From contig NZ_JBCAQT010000016.1 in assembly GCF_038419845.1 (NCBI RefSeq), positions 1-64,000 on the forward strand: 64,000 nucleotides of DNA, read 5' to 3'. This stretch comes from Marinimicrobium sp038419845. Lineage in GTDB: Bacteria; Pseudomonadota; Gammaproteobacteria; Pseudomonadales; Cellvibrionaceae. Every line of letters starts with the position of its first letter. Within the stretch, counting starts at the first letter, position 1. A model generated the notes under the pieces. It saw only the letters and a list, made by a program, of their open reading frames with translations, had not been told where the DNA came from and searched no databases. Below are positions 15,645 through 24,732 of this stretch, piece after piece. A program made the translations under genes and the position numbers.

Positions 15645-16796
15645 CTAATAATCTGTCGGCAACTCGACGGCGCTGCCGTACCACTTGATGATCCGGCCCT
15701 CGCTGTCCCGAACCGGGTTGGCGGACACCAGATGCCAGATGTACTCGCCGTCATAGCGGCGGAAACGAAAATGAATCTGGTAGGGCGTACCGGTTTCCAC
15801 GGATTTCATCCAGGTTTCCGCACAGCGATCCTGGTCGTCACGGTGGACCAGGGTGAGCCAGTAACCCGGTTCCGAAATCTGCTCCTTGGGGACACCGCTG
15901 AATTCGATGATGGTGCGGCTTAAATAATCAACGGCTCCGTCGGGGTTGGCCGTCCATACGGTGACGGGAATAGCATCGAGAAAATGCTGCAGGCGTCGTT
16001 GGCTCTCGTTCAGTTGTATGGTTGTGGCCCGGAGTTGGGTGAGGTCCTGGATCGTGCCCACCACGGCAACAATATGGCCTGCTTTATCGTACTGTGCTTC
16101 TCCGGTGGTGCGCACAGACAGCTGCCGGCCATCGGCCGTGACCATCGGCAACTCCCTGTCGTAGGCTTCGCCGTTGTCCCGGCAGCGGGAAAAACACTCA
16201 CGGATGGTCTGGTCATGGGGCGCCGGATAAAAATTGATGGCTTCGGACATCAGGGGCGTATGCTCCAGGGGCATTCCGTGCAGCCGCGTCGTCGATTCGG
16301 ACCAGTGCAGCCGGTCCCGCACGGTGTCGTACCACCAGAGGCCGATCGGGTTGTGCCGCGCAGTCAGATCAAGCCACTGACGGTAGCGCTGCAGTTGTTG
16401 CTGGCCGGTATGGAGGTCTTTCTGAAGCCGATCATGTCGCTTTCTCAGGTTCAGGTAATAGAGCGCAAAGGTGATCCCGAGACCGATGGCCGCGAGTGAG
16501 ATCAGGCGGTTGCTGATGACCAGGGTCAACGAAGCTTGTTCCGGCATTGGGGCCAATAATACGCCAAGACTGCATAGCAGGGCCGATACCAGTCCCACTC
16601 GTAATAACCAATGTTGATTGCCATAAGGGACCGCCAGAATTATAGCGAATATGTAGAGCGTGCCGTGAGCAAAGCCCAGAGGTGTCAATAAGTCGGCGAC
16701 AAATACCGTGATAAGAACCAGAATTGAGACACGCCGGTAGATTGGTGCGCCATAGTGGCTGGCGAAGTGATGACTTTGGGTTACACTGTCAGTCAT
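15645..16796 (-). CDS. Membrane protein with two PAS domains, no output domain
   Basis: An unnamed 384-residue protein (start at 16796; a start at 16823 is also possible). The N-terminal third has five or six hydrophobic segments (RRVSILVLITVFVADLL, LYIFAIILAVPYG, GLVSALLCSLGVLL, ISLAAIGLGITFALYYL), then a short coiled coil and two PAS/PAC modules. It stops right after the second PAC, with no kinase, GGDEF, EAL or receiver domain. Both PAS modules resemble PAS2 and PAS3 of the divergent hybrid kinase (for example WTANPDG against WTADPDG, and KWYGSA against KWYGNA), so the two proteins are related. It could be a sensory partner or decoy for that kinase, or a truncated kinase. No function is claimed. 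Confidence 0.8.
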   Translation of the reverse strand: MTDSVTQSHHFASHYGAPIYRRVSILVLITVFVADLLTPLGFAHGTLYIFAIILAVPYGNQHWLLRVGLVSALLCSLGVLLAPMPEQASLTLVISNRLISLAAIGLGITFALYYLNLRKRHDRLQKDLHTGQQQLQRYRQWLDLTARHNPIGLWWYDTVRDRLHWSESTTRLHGMPLEHTPLMSEAINFYPAPHDQTIRECFSRCRDNGEAYDRELPMVTADGRQLSVRTTGEAQYDKAGHIVAVVGTIQDLTQLRATTIQLNESQRRLQHFLDAIPVTVWTANPDGAVDYLSRTIIEFSGVPKEQISEPGYWLTLVHRDDQDRCAETWMKSVETGTPYQIHFRFRRYDGEYIWHLVSANPVRDSEGRIIKWYGSAVELPTDY

Positions 16797-16833
16797 AGAG
16801 AGCGGTCCGGCATGGATGGGCATGAGATAACTG

Positions 16834-19800
16834 ATGAGAACACAAACCGGAAAAACTTTCGAGCGGTTATCCCGATTCCGTCGATTGACCATGTGTGTGT
16901 ACTGGGGGCTTTTGACCCTGGGTCTGCTTCTGCTCGGCTTTTACTTCCACGAACTGTCCGAGGCTGCCGCCTATTCCTCTTCCAGTGATGTGTGGGGCTT
17001 TGTCACCGAGGGCGCGTTATTGCTGTTGCTCTTTGCGGTGCTGATTTTCGGGGCCCTCGTCGATCGCAAACGAACCCGTCTGGAAAATCAACTGGACCTG
17101 GAAGGCGGGCGCCTGCAACAGCTGACCGATTACGTCGAAGAAGTCTTCTGGCTTGTGGACGCCCGGACCCGCACCCTGCTTTATGTGTCGCCTGCGTTTG
17201 AGTCAGTGTGGGGGCATTCCTGTGACTCTCTCTATCAAGACCCCGAGTTGTGGTACACGGCGATCGTCGCCGAGGATCGGGACCGCGTCAGTGCCAAGCG
17301 GCCTTTTCAGCGGGAGGGGGGCTACGATGTGGAATATCGGGTCGAACGCCCCGATGGCAGCCGACGCTGGGTGCACGACCGGGCCTATCCCATTCGCGAT
17401 GAAAATGGGCAGGTGGTTCGACTCGCCGGGCTCGCGGTCGATGTGACCGAGCGCAAAGCACTGGTCGAACAACTCACCCAGCGCGAGCGTCAGCTCAATA
17501 TCGCCAACCGTATGGCCCGTCTCGGGGGCTGGTCGCTGGATCTGACGCAGAACGAGATGGTGCTCAGCGACGAGGCCTGCGCCATTTGCGATGTGGCACC
17601 GGGCAGCACGATATCGCTCGATGAAGCCTACCGTTTTTATCCACCCCAGTCTCTTCGAAGAATTTCCAAAGCGGTAGACGAGTGTATTGAACACAAGCGC
17701 GCCTATGATGTTGAAGCGCAGTTGATCAGCGCCTCGGGACGCTTTGTCTGGATTCGCACCCTGGGCCATCCGGTATTGGACGATCAGGGGCGGGTGGTCG
17801 GCCTGGAAGGCTCGATTCAGGATATTACCGATCGCAAACACGCTTCCAACCTGCTTTCCCAGGGCCTGCAACGATTTCGCGACTTCGCTGATGCCATGCC
17901 CAACCTGATCTGGACGGCCGATCCGGACGGACGACTGGATTATGGCAACCGCGCACTCGAGGGTTTTCTGGGCGCGAGAAAAGAGGATGTGTTTCTCGAT
18001 GATCGTTGGCAGCAGGCGATTGACCCGGACAGTCGGGCCGTTTACCGGGACGCCTGGAACCGGGCGCTGGCCAACGGGACCCGGTTTCACATTGAGTTTC
18101 TGCTGCGGCGTTTTGATGGCCAGATGCGCTGGCATTCATTGCAGGCGACGCCGGTGAGAGATCGTGCCGGTGACGTGGTCAAGTGGTATGGCAACGCCAC
18201 CAATATTCACGAGCGCAAGCTCAGTGAGGAGAAGGCGCAGAGCCTGGCCGAGCGCCTGATGGTGACTCTGGAGAGTATCACCGATGCTTTCTATACACTC
18301 GATAAAGAGTGGCGGTTTACCTATGTGAATCACGAAGCGGAGCGTCTGCTCAGGCGCAGTCGGGGTGAGCTGTTGCACAGTGTTGTGTGGGAGAGCTTCC
18401 CCGAAACCCTGGGGACGGTCTTTGAATCGCATTTTCGCGAGGCTGTCTCCCGGGGTGAAAAGGTGGCGTTTGAAGCCTATTATGAGCCGCTGACGATGTG
18501 GGTATCGGTCAATGCCTATCCCTCCCGTGAAGGCCTGTCGGTTTACTTTCTCGACATTACCGAGCGCAAGCGAGCCGAGCGCGAACGGGCTCGAATGCGC
18601 GAGCTGGAAAACTCCCGTGAGTTGGCCGAGAAAGCCAGCGAAACCAAGTCGGCCTTTCTGGCCTCCATGAGTCACGAGATTCGCACCCCCATCAACGGCA
18701 TTGTGGGCATGGCCGATGTGTTGCACGAAACCAGCCTTGAAAATGACCAGGTGGAAATGGTGGACATCGTGCGTGAGTCGGCCCAGTCGTTGCTGGAAAT
18801 TGTCGATGACATTCTCGATTTTTCCAAAATCGAAGCGGGTAAGCTGGAGCTCTCGCATCAGCCATTTTCTCCCACCGCCGTGATGCGCAGCGTCTGCCTG
18901 CTGCTCGATCGCATGGCCTGTAATCAGGATGTGGAATTGACGCTGTTTACCGACACGGCGTTACCGACCTTCGTGGTCGGGGATGAACTTCGGGTCCGGC
19001 AGGTACTGCTCAACCTGCTCAGTAATGCGATCAAATTCTCCGCCCGCCAGGAGCGCCGGGGAATGGTCAAGGTGCAGGCGTTTGTTCTGGGACCGAAGCC
19101 CGGTGACAGTGAGCGCGACGTAACCATCGAGTGGCGGGTGCTGGACAACGGTATCGGGATGAAAAGCGAAACCCTGTCCCGGTTGTTCAGCCCGTTTGTC
19201 CAGGCCGATGTCTCGACCACGCGGGTGTACGGCGGGACGGGACTGGGCCTGAGCATCAGTTACAACCTGGTGGACCTCATGGGCGGTGATATCAAAGTCG
19301 CCAGCGAACCGGGCAACGGCACCGAGTTTCGCGTCAGGTTGACGTTGCCCAGGGCGGACAGCCGGGTCGGGAGCGATTTGACCCCGAATCTGGCGGGTTA
19401 CACCGCCGTGCTCTTCGACGGTCCGCAGGACGGGGAGCGCATTCGCGAAGAGCACAACTTGATTGAGGGATTCGGAATGTATCTGGAGGCTGCCGGCGCA
19501 CGAGTTTACCCGGCAGCCGAATGGATAGAGTCCCGGGCCGAAACCAGCCAGCCCTGGCTGGCGGTGCTGGACAGTGGTTACGATAACCCCTGTGCCGCCG
19601 AGCTTATGGCCCGAATCCCACCGCCGCGACAGACCGGCGTGCGGTGGCTGGTACTGGGCCGGGGCCGTCGGCGCAGCGTTCGCCATGACGGCGAAACCGT
19701 GTTTCGGGTGGATGCCAACAGTCTGTCGCAGCTTCAGTTTCTGCGCTGCGCCGATCTGGCGCTCGGTCGGGCGGGGCCGGGGGAAGTCGATATGGCGCGC

Positions 19801-20721
19801 GCGCGGGGGGCGCAGGCGCCGGTTCCACTGGCACGAGAGGAGGCGCTGGCTCAGGGTACGCTGATCCTCGTGGCCGAGGATAATGAGACCAACCGCAAAG
19901 TGATCATGCGCCAGCTTGCCATGTTGGGGTACGTGGCGGACCTGGCCGAGAACGGTCGGGAAGCGCTGAAACACTGGGAGCAGAACCCCGAGCATTATGC
20001 GGGCATCCTCACCGATCTGCATATGCCGGAAATGGATGGTTTTGAATTGGCCCGGGAGGTGCGTGCGCGGGAACAGTCCCGACAGCATGGAAAAGACGAA
20101 TGGGGCACAAGTCCGGTTCCGGTGATTGCGCTCTCGGCCAATGCCATGATCCGGGACGACGAGCGCACCCAGGCATCGGGCATCAACGATTGTCTGATCA
20201 AACCCATTGGACTGGAGGCGCTACAGGCGGTGCTGACACATTGGTGTCCGACCGGGCTCCACGAAGGAGACCAACAGGGCAGGGAGCCCGGAGCGGCGGA
20301 GCCGATCCATACGGAGCCCGCTCCGGAGCCAGACGCCCCGCTTGATTTGCAGGTTCTGCGCAACCTCGTGGGAGAGGACGAGGCTGTCGTGCAGGAGTTT
20401 ATCCAGAGCTTTGAGTCCTCTTCCCGCGAATTGGTGCAACGCCTTCACCGAGCGGCTGAAATGCGTGATTGGCACGAGGTGTCCGAGGCGGCACACTCGC
20501 TGAAGTCCTCCGCGCGGTCAATGGGAGCTGCGGCGTTGGGAGAGAGTTGCCAGGACCTGGAACAGGCCGCCAGATCCGCCATGGAGTCGGTAAAACAATC
20601 ACACCCGCAACAGAACGGGAATACCGAGTCGAGTGTCCAAGCTTTAATTGGAGTCTTTAACGAGGAATGGGGCCGGACTCAAGCGGCGCTCCAGTCCACC
20701 CATGAACAGAGCCACTCATGA
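16834..20721 (+). CDS. Hybrid sensor kinase with four PAS domains, receiver and HPt
   Basis: A membrane-anchored hybrid histidine kinase of 1295 residues. There are two membrane segments (about 19-38 and 59-78) and four PAS/PAC modules (about 92-208, 225-335, 345-462, 470-578). The histidine domain has SMSHEIRTPINGI (His614); the ATPase domain has LLNLLSNAIKF, DNGIGM and GTGLGLSISYNL. A degenerate receiver-like stretch lies at about 855-975. An intact receiver (about 1010-1135, Asp1061 in ILTDLHMPEMDG) and a C-terminal HPt (His1221 in AAHSLKSSARSMG) follow. It carries a full phosphorelay and overlaps the next gene by ATGA, so the REC-EAL-REC protein is the likely acceptor. No named orthologue is recognised. 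The first ATG at 16834 is chosen because the basic N-terminus suits a membrane anchor. Confidence 0.9.
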   Translation: MRTQTGKTFERLSRFRRLTMCVYWGLLTLGLLLLGFYFHELSEAAAYSSSSDVWGFVTEGALLLLLFAVLIFGALVDRKRTRLENQLDLEGGRLQQLTDYVEEVFWLVDARTRTLLYVSPAFESVWGHSCDSLYQDPELWYTAIVAEDRDRVSAKRPFQREGGYDVEYRVERPDGSRRWVHDRAYPIRDENGQVVRLAGLAVDVTERKALVEQLTQRERQLNIANRMARLGGWSLDLTQNEMVLSDEACAICDVAPGSTISLDEAYRFYPPQSLRRISKAVDECIEHKRAYDVEAQLISASGRFVWIRTLGHPVLDDQGRVVGLEGSIQDITDRKHASNLLSQGLQRFRDFADAMPNLIWTADPDGRLDYGNRALEGFLGARKEDVFLDDRWQQAIDPDSRAVYRDAWNRALANGTRFHIEFLLRRFDGQMRWHSLQATPVRDRAGDVVKWYGNATNIHERKLSEEKAQSLAERLMVTLESITDAFYTLDKEWRFTYVNHEAERLLRRSRGELLHSVVWESFPETLGTVFESHFREAVSRGEKVAFEAYYEPLTMWVSVNAYPSREGLSVYFLDITERKRAERERARMRELENSRELAEKASETKSAFLASMSHEIRTPINGIVGMADVLHETSLENDQVEMVDIVRESAQSLLEIVDDILDFSKIEAGKLELSHQPFSPTAVMRSVCLLLDRMACNQDVELTLFTDTALPTFVVGDELRVRQVLLNLLSNAIKFSARQERRGMVKVQAFVLGPKPGDSERDVTIEWRVLDNGIGMKSETLSRLFSPFVQADVSTTRVYGGTGLGLSISYNLVDLMGGDIKVASEPGNGTEFRVRLTLPRADSRVGSDLTPNLAGYTAVLFDGPQDGERIREEHNLIEGFGMYLEAAGARVYPAAEWIESRAETSQPWLAVLDSGYDNPCAAELMARIPPPRQTGVRWLVLGRGRRRSVRHDGETVFRVDANSLSQLQFLRCADLALGRAGPGEVDMARARGAQAPVPLAREEALAQGTLILVAEDNETNRKVIMRQLAMLGYVADLAENGREALKHWEQNPEHYAGILTDLHMPEMDGFELAREVRAREQSRQHGKDEWGTSPVPVIALSANAMIRDDERTQASGINDCLIKPIGLEALQAVLTHWCPTGLHEGDQQGREPGAAEPIHTEPAPEPDAPLDLQVLRNLVGEDEAVVQEFIQSFESSSRELVQRLHRAAEMRDWHEVSEAAHSLKSSARSMGAAALGESCQDLEQAARSAMESVKQSHPQQNGNTESSVQALIGVFNEEWGRTQAALQSTHEQSHS

Positions 20722-22346
20722 ATCGAGCGAATGTGAAAATCATGACCGTCGATGACGACGAGTTCATGCGAAGAATCGTCAATCGGCTGTTAACCACACT
20801 GGGCTACCAGCGAATGAAAGAGGTCGATAGCGGCGAAGCCGCACTCGGCATGCTGGATAAACTCAAGCAGCCGCCGGATGTCATCATCCTGGACCTGAAA
20901 ATGCCGGGTATGGATGGCATCGAATTTGTTCGGTACCTGGTGGAGCGCAACTTTCCGGGGCAGCTGATCCTGATCAGCGGCGAAGACGAGCGCCTGCTGC
21001 GCAGCGCGCAGAATCTGGTGGCCGCGCACAATATTCCGGTATTGGGCTGTCTGACTAAACCTTTGGACGCGAAGGCATTGGATGCGTTGTTGACGACGCT
21101 GGTCAAAAAGCCGCTGGTGGAAACGCCCGAGGAGCATGAGCGTCTCGGCGCCGATGACCTTCGGCGCGCGATCGAACAGGGCGAGCTGTTCAACCATTAT
21201 CAGCCCATCATTACCCTGGCAGAAGGGGAGCTGGCCGGGCTCGAAGTGCTGGTTCGCTGGCAGCACCCGGAGCTGGGGCTGCTGATGCCCGACAGTTTTA
21301 TTACCCTGGCCGAAGACGAAGACCTGATTGATGATCTCACCCGTGCGGTGGTGGCAATGGCCTGCAAACAGTTCACCCTGTGGCGCGACCAGGGTCTGCA
21401 CTGCCCCATGGCGATCAACCTGTCCATGGAAAATCTGGACAAACTGGCATTCGCCGACTGGATCACCAAGGCGGTGGCGGACGCCGGCCTGCAACCCTGG
21501 GATCTGTTGCTGGAGGTCACCGAGAGTCGGCCCATGCGTCGGCCCCACATCACGCTGGACAATCTCATCCGCCTGCGGCTGAAAGGGTTTCGTCTGGCGG
21601 TGGATGATTTTGGCACCGGTCACGCGTCTCTGGCCCAGGTAAGGGATATTCCTTTCGATCAGTTCAAGCTCGATCGCAGCTTTGTGCACGGCGCCTGTTC
21701 CGATCGGCGGATTTCGGTGATGTTCGACTCGGCCCTCAACCTGGCGCGGGAGCTGGACCTGGAGATTACCGCCGAAGGCGTTGAGAACCGCGAGGACTGG
21801 GATTACCTGCGCCAGCATGCCTGCCACAAGGCCCAGGGCTACTTTATTTCCCGGCCCATGGCGGCCGAGGCGGTTTTGCCCTGGCTCGAGCAGTGGCATG
21901 AACGGGTCCGGTCAGAATTGTTCCCGCATTTGCAGGGCGGGGTGTTCGCAAGTCCCGAAACCGACGCGGGCACTGATCGCGGCCCGGTGCTGATCGTGGA
22001 AGACAACGACTTCCAGCGCAAGGTACAGGCGCGCATCTTGCGTGAAGAGGGGTTTGAGCCGGTCCACGCCGCCAATGGTCAGGAGGCGATGGAACATCTG
22101 CGCCACCTTCGTCCGACGTTGATTCTGATCGATATTGAAATGCCGGGCATCAGCGGCCTGGAGCTGCTGCGTCGCCTGCGCAAGACCCGCATTTTTGCCA
22201 AAACCCCGGTACTGGTCATTTCGGGGATCAATACCAAAAATGTGGTTCAGGACAGCATGGCAGCCGGTGCCAACAGCTTCATGGTCAAGCCCTATAACCG
22301 GAAAACCCTGATTGAGCGGGTTCACCGCGCGCTGGGAAATCAATAA
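20718..22346 (+). CDS. REC-EAL-REC response regulator, predicted c-di-GMP phosphodiesterase
   Basis: A 542-residue two-receiver protein with a central EAL domain. REC1 is at about 7-125 (Asp59 in ILDLKMPGMDG), EAL at about 150-395 and REC2 at about 422-540 (Asp472 in LIDIEMPGISG). The EAL signature is EVL (residues 176-178). Other catalytic and metal residues are kept: Asn234, Glu266/269 in LLEVTES, DDFGTG (296-301), Lys317 in KLDRSF, Glu353 in AEGVE, and Gln373 in QGYFISRP. It is therefore probably an active phosphodiesterase that lowers c-di-GMP. It shares an ATGA overlap with the upstream hybrid kinase. Its place among flagellar regulators, with FleQ as a likely c-di-GMP target, suggests control of motility, which is inference. 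Confidence 0.9.
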   Translation: MNRANVKIMTVDDDEFMRRIVNRLLTTLGYQRMKEVDSGEAALGMLDKLKQPPDVIILDLKMPGMDGIEFVRYLVERNFPGQLILISGEDERLLRSAQNLVAAHNIPVLGCLTKPLDAKALDALLTTLVKKPLVETPEEHERLGADDLRRAIEQGELFNHYQPIITLAEGELAGLEVLVRWQHPELGLLMPDSFITLAEDEDLIDDLTRAVVAMACKQFTLWRDQGLHCPMAINLSMENLDKLAFADWITKAVADAGLQPWDLLLEVTESRPMRRPHITLDNLIRLRLKGFRLAVDDFGTGHASLAQVRDIPFDQFKLDRSFVHGACSDRRISVMFDSALNLARELDLEITAEGVENREDWDYLRQHACHKAQGYFISRPMAAEAVLPWLEQWHERVRSELFPHLQGGVFASPETDAGTDRGPVLIVEDNDFQRKVQARILREEGFEPVHAANGQEAMEHLRHLRPTLILIDIEMPGISGLELLRRLRKTRIFAKTPVLVISGINTKNVVQDSMAAGANSFMVKPYNRKTLIERVHRALGNQ

Positions 22347-22420
22347 CCCTCCCCCAGGGTAAGGCCTGAAGGCGGCGTCCCGTTCCTGCCAACGCTCAAA
22401 TCTTGCCGGGCGGCAAAAAT

Positions 22421-22436
22421 TGGCCCATTTCGTGCA
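22421..22436 (+). promoter_or_regulatory. Sigma-54 promoter of the fliE operon
   Basis: TGGCCCA-TTTC-GTGCA keeps the invariant GG (-24) and GC (-12) at correct spacing, with two mismatches from TGGCACG-N4-TTGCW. It lies 64 bp before the fliE ATG, the same distance as in fleSR. Confidence 0.8.
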
Positions 22437-22500
22437 GTAACTCTACGCAACACCCCTGCACGGGTAAATCGCCAATTTCTTGTCGCACCGGAGAGACCTC

Positions 22501-22887
22501 ATGACCGATCGCGTGGACATCAACCGCCTGCTGGTGGAAATGCGCTCCCTCAAGTCCCAGACCCAGGCCTTCCAGAAGCCCCAGGGCCTTGCGCCCGGTG
22601 ACGTCAATCCCGCCAATGCAGTGGGGCGAGAAAATGGTCTGCGACCCGAAGGCGGCCGCGATGTGCCCGGCTTCGGTGAAGTCATGGAGCAGGCCGTCAA
22701 TAAAGTGAACGAGACCCAGAAAGCCTCCGGTGAACTGTCCGCCGCCTACGAGCGGGGCGAGCCGGGTGTGGACATCACCGATGTGATGATCGCCTCCCAG
22801 AAGTCCAGCGTCGCCTTTCAGGCCACCCTGCAAGTGCGTAACAAGCTGGTAGAAGCCTATCGCGACATCATGAACATGCCCATCTAA
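22501..22887 (+). CDS. fliE: Flagellar hook-basal body protein FliE
   Basis: The adaptor between the MS ring and the rod, exported through the type III system. It has 128 residues from the ATG at 22501, placed 6 bp after GGAGAGA. The C-terminal half is conserved: FGEVMEQAVNKVNETQKAS, DITDVMIASQKSSVAFQATLQVRNKLVEAYRDIMNMPI. The upstream in-frame ATG at 22480 has no ribosome binding site. It is the first gene of the fliEFGHIJ operon, behind a sigma-54 promoter. Confidence 0.95.
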   Translation: MTDRVDINRLLVEMRSLKSQTQAFQKPQGLAPGDVNPANAVGRENGLRPEGGRDVPGFGEVMEQAVNKVNETQKASGELSAAYERGEPGVDITDVMIASQKSSVAFQATLQVRNKLVEAYRDIMNMPI

Positions 22888-22938
22888 GGTCCGGATTGCC
22901 CGGAACAATAACCGACAAGCAGAACGAGTGAATCAGTC

Positions 22939-24648
22939 ATGGCAGATTCGGCAACCAGCGACACTTTTGACGGCGGCAGCGACAGCGGCGGCCGCAAGCG
23001 CACCGGCAGCGACCTGGTCGAGGGTTTCAGTAACCTGAACCTGGTGCGCCAGGCCGGGCTGATGATCGGGCTGGCCGCCAGCGTCGCCATCGGGTTTGCC
23101 GTAGTGCTCTGGACCCAGGGCGAGGAATACCGTCCCCTGTTTGCCAACATGGATCCGATGAACTCGACCGAGGCGGTCACTATCCTGGAGCAGAGCCAGA
23201 TTCCGTTCCGGATCGACCCCTCCACCGGGAGCCTGCTGGTCGCGGCCGATGACATGCACACGGCCCGCATCCGGCTGGCGCAGGCTGGCATTCCCAAAGA
23301 CGACAGCACCGGCTTTGAACTGATGGACCAGGATCAGCCCCTGGGCACCAGCCAGTTTATCGAGAGCACCCGCTACCACCGGGCCATCGAAGGCGAGCTG
23401 GCCCGCACCATCACCAGCATGAACAGCGTGCGCAGCGCGCGGGTCCACCTGGCCATTCCCAAGCGCTCGGTGTTTGTCCGCGACGTGCGCGAACCCCGCG
23501 CTTCGGTCTTTGTGGACGTGTACCCCGGGCGCTCCATGGACAACGCCCAGGTCAAGGCGATCACCAACCTGGTCGCCTCCAGCATCTCGGAGCTTGACCC
23601 GGACTCCATCACCATTGTCGATCAGACGGGCGAAATGCTCTCCGCCAAGGAAGAGAACAATGAACTGTTGCTGGCCGATCGTCAGCGCGAGTACAACCGT
23701 CGGGTGGAGACCCAGATTTCCGAGCGGATTAACCGGATTCTGGAGCCCGTGGTCGGCAGCGAAAATTTTCGCGCCGAGGTGAGTGCCGACATTGATTTCA
23801 CCGCCACTGAACAGGCCGCGGAGACCTTCAACCCCGATATGGCGGCGATCCGCAGTGAACAGATTTCCAACGAAGTCCGTACCGGCCGGGAGCAGGGCGG
23901 CATCCCCGGCGCGCTGACCAATCAGCCGCCGGGAACGGCCGAGGCCCCGGAAATGATTGACCCGGAAACCGGTGAGCCGGTGGACGAGAGTTCCCCCCGG
24001 GAAGTGCGCGAACGAGCTACCCGCAACTACGAGCTGGATCGGACCATCAGCTACACCCGCTATCAGCAGGGCACCATCGATAGGTTGTCGGTCGCAGTGG
24101 TTGTGGACGACAAGGTCCAGACCACGGCCGAGGGTAATGAGGAGCGGGTCGCCTGGACTCCGGCGGAGCTCGAGCGTCTGGAAATTCTGGTACGCGATGC
24201 GGTCGGTTATTCCGCCGCCCGGGGCGACAGTGTCAACGTGCTGAACTCGGCGTTTCGCCAACGGGATATCGCCGACTATACCGTGCCGGAGACACCCTGG
24301 TGGCAGCAGGACTGGCTCCTGACCTATATTAAACAGGGCGCGGGCATTCTGGTGATTGTGCTGCTGATTTTTGGCCTGCTGCGCCCGGTGCTCAAGAGCC
24401 TGGCGCGCACTGGCGGCAAGGCCTCTGAAGAAGAGGAGGCACGCGAGCTCGCCGCGCTGGAACAGTCCGGGCTCGGTGGGTATGATGGCTTGTCGGATGA
24501 GGCGGTGACGCTGACCGGCGGCGCCCTCGGGTTACCGGGGCCGGAAGAGAGTTACGAACAGCAGCTTAATGCCGTCAAGGGGCTGGTCGCCGATGACCCC
24601 GGCCGCGTGGCGCAAGTGGTGAAAGGCTGGATTAACCGAGACGATTGA
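22939..24648 (+). CDS. fliF: Flagellar MS-ring protein FliF
   Basis: FliF subunits build the membrane MS ring, the foundation of the motor and export gate. The 569 residues show a Gly/Ser-rich cytoplasmic N-terminus, TM1 (about 40-58), two periplasmic ring-building modules (about 60-290) and TM2 (about 465-485, YIKQGAGILVIVLLIFGLLRPV). The C-terminal tail ends in AQVVKGWINRDD, the FliG-binding segment. The central loop (about 305-360) is Pro/Glu-rich and variable, as is usual. It is 51 bp from fliE and precedes fliG. Confidence 0.95.
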   Translation: MADSATSDTFDGGSDSGGRKRTGSDLVEGFSNLNLVRQAGLMIGLAASVAIGFAVVLWTQGEEYRPLFANMDPMNSTEAVTILEQSQIPFRIDPSTGSLLVAADDMHTARIRLAQAGIPKDDSTGFELMDQDQPLGTSQFIESTRYHRAIEGELARTITSMNSVRSARVHLAIPKRSVFVRDVREPRASVFVDVYPGRSMDNAQVKAITNLVASSISELDPDSITIVDQTGEMLSAKEENNELLLADRQREYNRRVETQISERINRILEPVVGSENFRAEVSADIDFTATEQAAETFNPDMAAIRSEQISNEVRTGREQGGIPGALTNQPPGTAEAPEMIDPETGEPVDESSPREVRERATRNYELDRTISYTRYQQGTIDRLSVAVVVDDKVQTTAEGNEERVAWTPAELERLEILVRDAVGYSAARGDSVNVLNSAFRQRDIADYTVPETPWWQQDWLLTYIKQGAGILVIVLLIFGLLRPVLKSLARTGGKASEEEEARELAALEQSGLGGYDGLSDEAVTLTGGALGLPGPEESYEQQLNAVKGLVADDPGRVAQVVKGWINRDD

Positions 24649-24660
24649 GGGTAAAGCCCT

Positions 24661-24732
24661 TGGCGGGCCTTTATGGCAAGCCCTCAGCGAACCTTTTTGG
24701 AGAGTCCTCAGCGAACCTTATTGGAGAGCCCC
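24661..24732 (+). repeat. Three 24-bp tandem units in the fliG leader
   Basis: Units at 24661-24684 (degenerate), 24685-24708 and 24709-24732. The last two differ at only a few positions: CAGCGAACCTT-(T/A)-TTGGAGAG-(T/C)-CC-(T/C). Each of these two carries the Shine-Dalgarno-like TTGGAGAG. The array ends exactly at the GTG codon used as fliG start here, so it multiplies the ribosome-binding region. Confidence 0.85.

Noticed and set aside
16797..16892. Upstream start for the PAS-only protein at 16892
   Set aside because: It would overlap the divergent kinase gene by nearly 60 bp and adds no conserved sequence; 16796 or 16823 is more plausible.
22933..24261. Long minus-strand open frame (442 codons) opposite fliF
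   Set aside because: Same reason: antisense shadow of a conserved gene with no ribosome site or recognisable domain.
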